From: Bacillota bacterium
GTDB lineage: Bacteria > Bacillota > Clostridia > Monoglobales > Firm-18
Direction: 5' to 3'
NCBI GenBank assembly: GCA_022706765.1
Contig: JAKJBX010000007.1
Coordinates: 1-64,000, forward strand
Length of the DNA: 64,000 nt
Under the pieces are notes generated by a model, which searched no databases, was not told the origin of the DNA, and saw nothing but the letters and a program-made list of their open reading frames with translations. The translations under genes and the position numbers were made by a program. Shown one piece after another: positions 1 to 7,443 of this stretch; position 1 is the first letter of the stretch; every line of letters starts with the position of its first letter.

Positions 1-3000
1 ATAATCATGTGTTGGGTCAAACTGCCATGTTTTCCCGCTGCCACCATTGTCCGTATATGTGAATGGCAGCATATTGCTATCGTCCGCCGTCTCCCAGTTC
101 CCCTGTGTGCCAGGTTTACCTGCTGCGCTATATGAAGTTACCCTTGTTGTAAAGATATTCAGATTATTTTGATGACCTTCAGGGTGGAACTGGTTTACAA
201 CTTCAACAGGCAAAACTGTCCTGTTCGGCACTGTGCCGTCAATAAAATATTCCAATTCAGCATTAACTACCGGAGCATAGTCCGACTTGCCTTTAATGGT
301 AGGGTTGCCGATATCATCGCAATAATTGCCTTTTGCGATGGCGGCAATATTTATACTGTCTTTTGAGTCTTTGTTTTGATATGCCAATGTATCAAAATTG
401 ACTGTTCCGCTTGTCACTTCAAATTCAAACATAATCCAACAAGCGCCGGACATTTCGTCAATTTGTCCTGATGCTAAAAACTGGCTGAACCAAGTTTTTG
501 AATTTGCGCCGATAGTGTAATCGTTTGGTAGAGATACATAGTTATTATTAATTGGAACAAGTGGAATACTACTTAGTTCATTTCCATTTACAACGAATTT
601 AGGTGCATAAACTGTTTCTCTGCTGAAATCCGCCCAAACCTGATTCCAGTCCCAATTCATCGGGTCAGCACCAACTTTAGTAATCTTCACATTGCCGCTT
701 ACACCTGCAGGATTCCAAAATACAGGGTCATAATAAAGGTGGCTTCCTGTAAATGTATTTTCATTGCGGTTGTGATAGCCGAAGAACGTATATGTGCCTT
801 TCCCCAAGTTTCCGAAATGCGCTATTGTGGTTGAAGCAGCACCGTTATCGGCAAGGTCATTTACTGTTGGGAATTCTATATTATCATCAAACAAGTAATA
901 ATGAGGGTTAGTTACAGTTCCCGAATCTTTTGTAAATTCCAACTTTTGCGGCTCGACATTTCCTCCCAGATCTTCTACGGTATTAGTCCGGCTTGCAGAG
1001 GTCAGCATCGTGCCGGAGGATCTTTCAATTTCTATGGTAGTTGTCAAACCAGGACCTTCTAAATACATTGAAAATTCCGGTATATTAACACTTATGGTTT
1101 TGTTTGCCCCTACGCTTATAAGGGTAGTGCGTGCTTTTTCTACACGCTGTTGTCCCCTCCAGTTGACATATGCTACTGCCCTAAACGATTGGGATGACGA
1201 CATTGTATTTCTGACGTCAAAAGAAATCTGATTGCCTTTTCCCAGCTTTGGCCCCACCGTGTAGCGCAGGTTCTGCACAGTTAAACTGCCAGAGCTGCCT
1301 CCACCACCGCCGGACGGGGCTGTGACGTACAGAACACAAATTCCAATGGGCTTGCCGATATTATGTGACATTTTAACATAATATGTATTGCCCGCTGTCA
1401 GGTTATATGTAAAACTGAAGGTATCTTTATCGTTCCCTCCGGAATTGTCGCCCGTCAGCCTACTTTTGGAAGCGTCATACAACTCGCCGTATACATTCCC
1501 ATAGCCTGCACTTGAAAAGGTATATTTCCCCGATAATGATGGCTTGAATTTGCAGTAATCCACATCACCGGCGTTATCCATGTAGCCTATAAAAGTGGAA
1601 TTATCCGTAGATTGGCCGTTTGGCGGTGTTATGCTATAGGCGTTGTCGAATGAATTTCCAAATAAGCCCCTGTTTATCGGATACAGATTGACATAAAGCC
1701 AATCTTCAAGACCGCTCCCAATATAGTCAACAAATGAAATAACTATTATTTGATGCCCCCAACGCTGACCTGGATTAAAATGTGTATCATCATGCGAATG
1801 TGGTTCTATGTCTATCGTTATGATTTTTGTCTCATTTGCTCTAAGTCTATCTATTGAAGCACCAGCAATTCTGGCGTCGTTATAACTTTGGTTGTTTTCA
1901 GTCTCATATGATGTATTTATATAAGGCATTATTGACACGGCATAGTTTTTTTTGTTTTTCACGGTAATCATAAATCTTTCCCTAACATTATCAGTAAAAT
2001 ATCTCTCTAAGAAATAATCATTTGACATAAACGCAACTTCAACATCCAATGTATCATTGCTTGTGTTGAGTTGTATTCCATAAGGGGTATATGACATCGG
2101 GGTCACACCGCTGCCTGTGCTTTTGTTATTTTTCTGTTTTACGCTCTGTATAAGCCTTTCTTTATCTTCAGCAGTAAAATTATAGATAGGTTCAGCTGGG
2201 GAGCGCAATTGCATGTTTTCGGCTATTTCAGTATTATCACTGCGCCCATATCTTGTTATCAGCCCGCCTGATACCTCCACAGTTTCAGCAACCATGACAT
2301 TGCTGTTGCCATATACTCCTGCTCCCTCGAAAATAATCGTCTTTATTTTCAAAATATCCTTATCACTCGGCAAAACAATCGAAGGATAAAATTCCTCTGT
2401 TTCACCTGCCTCCACACGCTTTGCAATACCCTGGTAATTGGTCATATAATTATTCTCGTCATAAAACGCAATGCCTACAGTAACCTGCTGTGATGTGGAG
2501 TTATTGTTTGTAAGGACCACATTCGCCTGTGCCTTCTCACCGGGGGTAATTGCAACAGAGTCCACTACGTCGTCAATCGCTATATGTGTGTTTGCCTGCA
2601 TAAGGAATGGTGCGCTTGTAATTTCTTGCCTCCTGTTGACGTACTGGGAAGCAGTGCCATTGTTAAAGGTTGTATATCCGCATTCTGTCAGCAAATAATT
2701 GCTTACAATAGCCTGATAGGTGCCTTGCAATGGATTAGGTGTCTTGTATGAATATGTAAAGAACCCGCCCTCACCAGACTCTATGCTGTCAACCTGTTCA
2801 CAATTATCCTCAGGATTATATATGCTTATAGAGATGTTTTCGCCCTGCCCCGCGCTTATATTACCCGAAACAGAAATAACATTTGTCGTGCTGTTAAAGT
2901 TTGCAGTCAGATTTGAAATATCAATAAGCTTTGCTACTGAAATCTTGTAGCTTCCTTGATTTGCAATCGCATTAACTTGTATATAATAATCGTTCCCTGA

Positions 3001-4368
3001 TACAAAATCAAAGCGCATTTGTTGGATTGAAACGAGGTCGCCATATGTTTCATCGGTGTAACCAGCCCCATCAGTCACAAAAATATGAGAGCCTTCAAAT
3101 CCTGTCATACTCACGCCGTATTTTCCAGTTACCGTAGGCGTAAACTTAAACCAGTCCACATCATCGCTGGTGTTAATACTGCCCGACATTTGCATTGTGG
3201 TACTCTTTATCAATGTTGCTGTGGACAAGCTGTTTCCATAATAGTCAGCCTCATTGGGGAGCATTGTAAGCGGGATATGAATACCGTTACTCGAATCATC
3301 CCAAATATACAGAAACGCCTGTTCAAGATTCGATGCTCGTGGCACAGTCCTTGAAAGTACGACCATTTCTGTCCTGCCAGCCGCAATCTTGGTATCTGCC
3401 GAAGCAAAATCTATCATGTTATCATTTGAATCACAGAACCCTATGGAGAACTGAATATTCTTCATGTTTGCACTTGTATTATATGCCTCAAACTCCAGTG
3501 TTACTTCTTGCCCCGCTAACAAAACATTTTCATAATACGAGTCACCGTACCGAATAGAAATGGAAACATCCAAGTCGCTAAGCGGTATGTTTGCAAATGC
3601 AGCGTATTGTGCGGACAAAGAATAGTCGCCAGTACCACTTGCCTTGTCTATTTTTACATAGTACGTCTGCCCTTGTGTGAGATATGCGATAAAATGCACA
3701 GAATTACTTGCTTGCACAGCCTGTGTGGAATTGTACAGTGTTGCTCGCACATCATTTGCACCAGAGCAATTAAAAATATAAAATCCGCTGTTCTGCGCAG
3801 TAAATTTAATATAATCGGCATCTCCAGCCGTATTGATTGAGCCAGCGATTTCATGGTTGATGTCGCTGATTGAGGATGCGTCGGCAAAACTATTCCCATA
3901 ATAGTCCTCCACTGTAGGATGCATAGTAAAAGCGATATGCGGTCCTGTGCTATTCAAAGTGTCCCATATGTACACAATCGCTTGCTCCACACTTGCGTTT
4001 TCCGGTATCATACTTGAAACAACGGCTGTTTCTGTTGCTCCTGCCGCAATGGTAACATCATCCAAAGCAATTTCTACTATGTTTTTGTTTGCGTCGTACA
4101 TTCCCACGAAAAACTGAATCATTTTGAGTTCCGCACTGGTGTTATGCGCCGTAAGTTCCAGGGCCAATTCTTTCCCGGCTAACAAAACATTTTCGTGATA
4201 TGTGTTGTCGTACAGAATGGAAATTGAAACATCCAAGGTTTCCAACTGAACATTAGAAGTAAGCGGAACGCCTGTAGAGAGGCGCACGTCCCCCTCCGTA
4301 AAAGCTATATTGCATAGCAAGCACAAAACCAGTACAAAAGTGAATATGCTTTTTAAATATGTCCGCAT
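1..4368 (-). CDS. large secreted protein with three PPC-like domains (3' end outside window)
   Basis: One uninterrupted minus-strand frame runs from an ATG at 4368 (after the SD GAGGAGG) off the left edge, at least 1456 codons. Residues 1-25 are a signal peptide (MRTYLKSIFTFVLVLCLLC). About residues 43-260 and 260-477 are two tandem copies of one unit: a beta-rich part (LDVSISI, NVLLAG, AYNTSA) followed by a bacterial pre-peptidase C-terminal (PPC)-like domain (DYYGNS, GSINT, DxDxxKF, YYVKI). A third PPC-like domain lies near residues 900-1015 and ends in a GGGGGSSGS linker. The remaining part I do not recognise. PPC domains are usually found on exported enzymes, but no catalytic domain is visible in this portion. 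An exported or surface protein is inferred. The region is AT-rich compared with the rest of the window. Confidence 0.85.
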   Translation of the reverse strand, partial: MRTYLKSIFTFVLVLCLLCNIAFTEGDVRLSTGVPLTSNVQLETLDVSISILYDNTYHENVLLAGKELALELTAHNTSAELKMIQFFVGMYDANKNIVEIALDDVTIAAGATETAVVSSMIPENASVEQAIVYIWDTLNSTGPHIAFTMHPTVEDYYGNSFADASSISDINHEIAGSINTAGDADYIKFTAQNSGFYIFNCSGANDVRATLYNSTQAVQASNSVHFIAYLTQGQTYYVKIDKASGTGDYSLSAQYAAFANIPLSDLDVSISIRYGDSYYENVLLAGQEVTLEFEAYNTSANMKNIQFSIGFCDSNDNMIDFASADTKIAAGRTEMVVLSRTVPRASNLEQAFLYIWDDSSNGIHIPLTMLPNEADYYGNSLSTATLIKSTTMQMSGSINTSDDVDWFKFTPTVTGKYGVSMTGFEGSHIFVTDGAGYTDETYGDLVSIQQMRFDFVSGNDYYIQVNAIANQGSYKISVAKLIDISNLTANFNSTTNVISVSGNISAGQGENISISIYNPEDNCEQVDSIESGEGGFFTYSYKTPNPLQGTYQAIVSNYLLTECGYTTFNNGTASQYVNRRQEITSAPFLMQANTHIAIDDVVDSVAITPGEKAQANVVLTNNNSTSQQVTVGIAFYDENNYMTNYQGIAKRVEAGETEEFYPSIVLPSDKDILKIKTIIFEGAGVYGNSNVMVAETVEVSGGLITRYGRSDNTEIAENMQLRSPAEPIYNFTAEDKERLIQSVKQKNNKSTGSGVTPMSYTPYGIQLNTSNDTLDVEVAFMSNDYFLERYFTDNVRERFMITVKNKKNYAVSIMPYINTSYETENNQSYNDARIAGASIDRLRANETKIITIDIEPHSHDDTHFNPGQRWGHQIIVISFVDYIGSGLEDWLYVNLYPINRGLFGNSFDNAYSITPPNGQSTDNSTFIGYMDNAGDVDYCKFKPSLSGKYTFSSAGYGNVYGELYDASKSRLTGDNSGGNDKDTFSFTYNLTAGNTYYVKMSHNIGKPIGICVLYVTAPSGGGGGSSGSLTVQNLRYTVGPKLGKGNQISFDVRNTMSSSQSFRAVAYVNWRGQQRVEKARTTLISVGANKTISVNIPEFSMYLEGPGLTTTIEIERSSGTMLTSASRTNTVEDLGGNVEPQKLEFTKDSGTVTNPHYYLFDDNIEFPTVNDLADNGAASTTIAHFGNLGKGTYTFFGYHNRNENTFTGSHLYYDPVFWNPAGVSGNVKITKVGADPMNWDWNQVWADFSRETVYAPKFVVNGNELSSIPLVPINNNYVSLPNDYTIGANSKTWFSQFLASGQIDEMSGACWIMFEFEVTSGTVNFDTLAYQNKDSKDSINIAAIAKGNYCDDIGNPTIKGKSDYAPVVNAELEYFIDGTVPNRTVLPVEVVNQFHPEGHQNNLNIFTTRVTSYSAAGKPGTQGNWETADDSNMLPFTYTDNGGSGKTWQFDPTHDY

Positions 4369-4513
4369 GAAGTATCCTCCTCTTTTTGAAGTACCTGTCG
4401 TATGATATGATAACCTTAACAAATTAAAGATATCAAACTCACTTTAACATTTGCATAACAACTGTATCCCCGTCAGCAATGGCCCTATACTTAATGCCAT
4501 TGGCAACGCCTGA

Positions 4514-5117
4514 CTACTTCTGGCTGTCGAGGGATTTGTTCAACTTAAACTTAATCTCTCGAATATTCAACTTAGGATATTGGGTATGCACTGTAATAAT
4601 GTCTGTTTGTGCAACATCGCCAACAGCAGTGTCCTCATTCTGGGTTAACGAGTACAGATCAACGACTTCAAGTATATTCGAATAATAGCGTATGGTGAAC
4701 TCCTTGGCATCCAATGACTGTATGTTCTATTGTATACGGTATCTTCAACACAAGTTATCATTGCGGTATTTTGAATATCAATTACAATGGGCTGTTTAGT
4801 AAAGACAATAACTGTATTGCTCTCTGGACCCGTCCTTGTGGAATCCATCGCCACGACTTTGTATATATATTCTGTTCCGGGTGTAAGACCTGTGTCAAGG
4901 CAACTCGTTCCAAAGATCATATCTATTCCCTCACCATTACGATACAACACGTAATAGGTTCAGTACTGTCCTGTGCAGAGGACCATGACAGCTTCACAAT
5001 TTTGTCCGTAACATCCTGCTTTTTTATAGGAAGCAACACAGGCGCAATGAAGGCAGGCTGAAGATATATAAAAACTCTAGCGAAGTATGCAGACAAATCT
5101 GCGTTTCTAACAATCAC
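4514..5117 (-). pseudogene. frameshifted fibronectin type III protein remnant
   Basis: Three minus-strand reading frames join into one protein if two frameshifts are allowed. The upstream part (5117-4960) reads VKLSWSSAQDSTEPI. A shift near 4955 brings in YYVLYRNGEGID and GLTPGTEYIYKVVAMDS, the typical E-F strands of a fibronectin III fold. A second shift near 4700 leads into KEFTIRYYSNILEVVDLYSL and a stop at 4514. No convincing start or SD precedes it. It lies directly upstream of, and in the same direction as, the large PPC protein, so it may be the rest of a neighbouring surface-protein gene. Sequencing error cannot be excluded, but two shifts in one short gene favour decay. Confidence 0.6.
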
Positions 5118-5476
5118 CCCATTTTAATACACCTAACAAGCAGATTCAAAAAACATGAATATTTTGTTATATTTTACAGCATTATACTGGAAAATGTCAA
5201 CAAGCATGGCGTTAAATTTTATAAATTGTGTATTATACCAAAATGTTTTAACTTATTCTGAAAATATATGCATTTGTTTTTGTGTATTATGGACAATAGG
5301 GTAAAACATGAATGCCAATCCGGCTATCCATAATATACTTCAATTTGTTATCCTACGTGTTTTGTACAATGAGATGGATTGTATAGAACTCTTGCAGCAC
5401 TGTCAAATAACGACCGAGTTTCAGACATTTTGAAATTGTTCAAAAACCACGCGTATATGGACGAAATACTTGAATA
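5118..5476. other. AT-rich stretch without a supported gene
   Basis: This is AT-rich intergenic DNA between the fibronectin remnant and the recombinase remnant. A short open stretch on the plus strand (5373-5522) has protein-like composition but no start codon or SD and runs into the recombinase end; it may be a gene fragment. I see no promoter pair or terminator that I would defend. Confidence 0.4.
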
Positions 5477-6044
5477 TCAACGTCCGCAAAATTGGCGTTT
5501 TTCGGATTTCAGGTACTGGTAAAGGGTTGCACGTTTGATTCCCGTAAGATTGGAAATCTCCATGACGGTGTACTGCTGAGATTCATAAAGCTTCACTGCT
5601 TTTGAGATAGGCTCAGGGTCAGTCTTTGGTCGTTCGCCCACTCTGCCTCTGGCGGCGGCTAATCCTTCACGTGTCCTGTCGGCAATGACATCACGCTCGA
5701 ATTGGGCAATTGCAGACATCAGCGCAAAAAGGAGCTTTCCCGTGCTGGACTTGGTGTCAATGCTTTCTTTAAGAGACACTAAATTGACGCCCTTACTTTG
5801 AAACAGTTCCATCAGCTCAATCAAATCCTTAGTTGAACGTTCGAGCCGGCTTAAAGATTCTATGACCACGGTATCATGCGCCGTCACCCGTTCCAGCATT
5901 TTTTGAAGCTCGGGGCGATCTCGTTCCGGTCATCTTTTCATTATAAATCATATCAACCCCATACTTCTCAAGCGCATCCAACTGGCGGTCAAGGTTCTGC
6001 CCTTCTGTGCTAACCCTGGTATAGTTAAAGATATAATTTTTCAT
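5477..6044 (-). pseudogene. serine recombinase (resolvase/invertase family), frameshifted
   Basis: The N-terminal part (from ATG at 6044, SD AAGGGATG) reads MKNYIFNYTRVSTEGQNLDR, with the catalytic serine in YTRVSTEGQ, and continues to NEKMTGT. The frame is then lost near 5925-5935. The other frame resumes with RDRPELQKMLERV, VIESLSRLERSTKDL and FERDVIADRTREGLAAARGR, the resolvase core and E-helix. The C-terminal helix-turn-helix (YTVMEISNLTGIKRATLYQY) is intact, and the gene ends at 5477. Repaired, it would be about 185 aa, the usual size of a Hin/Tn3-type recombinase. Such enzymes act on DNA at res/hix-type sites. Together with the adjacent excisionase-like remnant it suggests a dead mobile element next to the tRNA operon. 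Confidence 0.85.
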
Positions 6045-6082
6045 AAAATCATCCCTTCTATAAAAAATAGGCAAGCAGCTCA

Positions 6083-6263
6083 TCAGAGCCGCTTGCCTTT
6101 GCTGCATTTTTTAACGATGTACTCCTCTGTCGATATTTTGGGGATTTTCCACACCTTTCCGAACTGAAACGCCTGAATTTCTATACATGCCGTTGCGTCC
6201 TATTCTCATCAGCTCACAAGCTTCCTTCACATTTAAGACATCATCATACTGTTGTCCGAACAT
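6083..6263 (-). pseudogene. excisionase-like helix-turn-helix protein, frameshifted
   Basis: From ATG at 6263 (SD GAGGTG) the frame reads MFGQQYDDVLNVKEACELMR and IGRNGMY, the start of an excisionase/MerR-type DNA-binding helix-turn-helix. The frame then breaks. In the next frame EIQAFQFGKVWKIPK and STEEYIVKKC follow, the normal second half of the same domain, ending at a stop at 6083-6085. A few residues around the turn are missing, so an internal deletion caused the shift. Intact members are about 65 aa. The recombinase remnant starts 38 nt downstream in the same direction, so both probably formed one excision/integration module. Confidence 0.7.
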
Positions 6264-6362
6264 GATTCATCACCTCTATAAAATGTATTAACAAGCAGGC
6301 ATTCAACAGCTAAAATTTAATGCAGTAACTACTGCAATTGACTTAAAACAGGGTAAGACAAG

Positions 6363-6423
6363 ATGGGATTGGGCGGTAAATAGGGCAACGAAATCCGGAC
6401 ACGAAAAAACCGCCCAATCCCAT
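6363..6423. repeat. 15-bp perfect inverted repeat overlapping the tRNA terminator
   Basis: Arms 6363-6377 and 6409-6423 are perfect complements (ATGGGATTGGGCGGT). The right arm is also the 3' half of the tRNA-operon terminator, so two alternative hairpins share one arm. It could be a back-up terminator or the end of the decayed island. Confidence 0.6.
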
Positions 6424-6445
6424 ATATAATGGGGTCTAAGGCGGT
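6404..6445 (-). terminator. terminator of the tRNA operon
   Basis: On the minus strand ACCGCC, then CCCCA, pair with TGGG and GGCGGT and are followed by six T residues. It begins 8 nt after the CCA end of tRNA-Lys. Confidence 0.75.
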
Positions 6446-6453
6446 CTTTTAGG

Positions 6454-6529
6454 TGGTGACCCATCCGCGATTCGAACGCGGGACACCTTGATTAAAAGTC
6501 AAGTGCTCTGCCGGCTGAGCTAATGGGTC
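6454..6529 (-). tRNA. tRNA-Lys (TTT)
   Basis: 76-nt cloverleaf read on the minus strand, beginning GACCCATTAGCTCAGC. The anticodon stem-loop is CTTGACTTTTAATCAAG with anticodon TTT, the T arm contains GTTCGAATC, and CCA is encoded. It is the last gene of a five-tRNA operon. The decayed recombinase island begins just beyond its 3' end, a usual place for integration. Confidence 0.96.
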
Positions 6530-6605
6530 GTATGGATATATGGTCATGGCACAAAGCCAAAGAGTTTTACACTTGTGCGTCATGCTGTGAAAACGCACAA
6601 AAAAG

Positions 6606-6681
6606 TGGCTGGGCTGGCTGGACTCGAACCAACGAATGCCAGAGTCAAAGTCTGGTGCCTTACCGACTTGGCTACAGCCCA
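6606..6681 (-). tRNA. tRNA-Gln (TTG)
   Basis: 76-nt cloverleaf starting TGGGCTGTAGCCAAG, with the weak first pair usual for tRNA-Gln. The anticodon loop is CCAGACTTTGACTCTGG with TTG. The T arm GGTTCGAGTCC is regular and CCA is encoded. Confidence 0.96.
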
Positions 6682-6686
6682 ACATT

Positions 6687-6763
<77 letters not shown>

Positions 6764-6825
6764 CATAGTAAAAAACCGCCGCTGCCGTCTGATGCTTCAA
6801 AGGGCGCCGACAATATTGGTACAAG

Positions 6826-6902
6826 TGGCGCGCCTGAAGAGATTCGAACTCCTGACCCATTGCTTAGAAGGCAATTGCTCTATCCTACTGAGCTACAGGC
6901 GC
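6826..6902 (-). tRNA. tRNA-Arg (TCT)
   Basis: 77-nt cloverleaf GCGCCTGTAGCTCAGT... with anticodon arm TTGCCTTCTAAGCAA (TCT), T arm GAGTTCGAATCTC, and encoded CCA. It lies just downstream of the MITE-like insertion in the operon. Confidence 0.96.
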
Positions 6903-6936
6903 AAAGATATAAAATTTGCGCAACGGTATGGAATTA

Positions 6937-7096
6937 GGGCGTGTTGCTACTAAGTGAATGTGCGGATTTTGAGCGTATTTTGTGTCAGACAAGGCAAATT
7001 TCCGAAGGCATAATTTGTTTATGGCAAGGGAATTTAACGCAGTATGGCGCAAAATGCGCCAAAAATGGGTGCGTTTAACTTGGTGGCAACACGCCC
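6937..7096. mobile_element. 160-bp palindromic MITE-like element inside the tRNA operon
   Basis: The ends are inverted repeats of about 22 bp, GGGCGTGTTGCTACTAAGTG on the left and GGGCGTGTTGCCACCAAGTT read inward from the right. The similarity continues, imperfectly, almost to the centre, so the whole element can fold into one long hairpin. The flanks show TA on both sides, compatible with a TA target duplication as in IS630/Tc1-type elements. There is no coding frame. It separates tRNA-Gly from tRNA-Arg, while the other spacers are much shorter, so it seems to have inserted into a working operon. Confidence 0.7.
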
Positions 7097-7099
7097 TAC

Positions 7100-7173
7100 T
7101 GGAGCGGGTGATGGGAATCGAACCCACACAATCAGCTTGGAAGGCTGAGATTCTACCATTGAACTACACCCGC
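7100..7173 (-). tRNA. tRNA-Gly (TCC)
   Basis: 74-nt cloverleaf GCGGGTGTAGTTCAAT... with anticodon arm CAGCCTTCCAAGCTG (TCC), T arm GGGTTCGATTCCC, and encoded CCA. It is the first gene of the operon, 35 nt downstream of the -10 box. Confidence 0.96.
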
Positions 7174-7207
7174 ATCTCAAGCCTGCCATCAATAGCAGAC
7201 TTTTAAA

Positions 7208-7236
7208 ATTATAACAGGATTATACGCTTTTGTCAA
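7208..7236 (-). promoter_or_regulatory. promoter of the tRNA operon
   Basis: Perfect consensus on the minus strand: TTGACA (7236-7231), 17-bp spacer, TATAAT (7213-7208). This fits strong constitutive tRNA transcription. Confidence 0.9.
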
Positions 7237-7398
7237 GCATTTTTTCATCTTATGGGAAATTACGTAAAAGCGGCGTAATTTCTGTGCTCCGGCGAAATGA
7301 ATTCGCCTTTGCTTGCGCTCACGCGGCGAGCGGATGCGTTCGAGAAAGCGCATACGCACTCGAACGCTTTATTCTGTTCCCGGCAACGGGTTTCGGCT

Positions 7399-7436
7399 CC
7401 GCACCAAAAAGTGCCTTGGGGCACTTTTTGGTGCGG
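7399..7436 (-). terminator. 17-bp hairpin terminator of the dehydrogenase operon
   Basis: Perfect inverted repeat CCGCACCAAAAAGTGCC with a 4-nt loop, 8 nt after the E1 stop codon. There is no clean T-run outside the stem, but the stem contains an A/T block. A weaker hairpin (GCGTTCGAG/CTCGAACGC, 7336-7367) lies further on, so transcription is probably stopped before it meets the tRNA promoter. Confidence 0.7.
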
Positions 7437-7443
7437 AGGCCGT

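Noticed and set aside
5373-5522. Plus-strand frame with protein-like composition before the recombinase end
   Set aside because: No start codon or SD, and its 3' part overlaps the recombinase on the other strand. It may be a fragment but cannot be supported.
5477-6044. IS607-type transposase
   Set aside because: The recombinase has its HTH at the C-terminus and a separate excisionase-like gene, unlike IS607 TnpA with an N-terminal MerR domain in one chain, and no tnpB is near.
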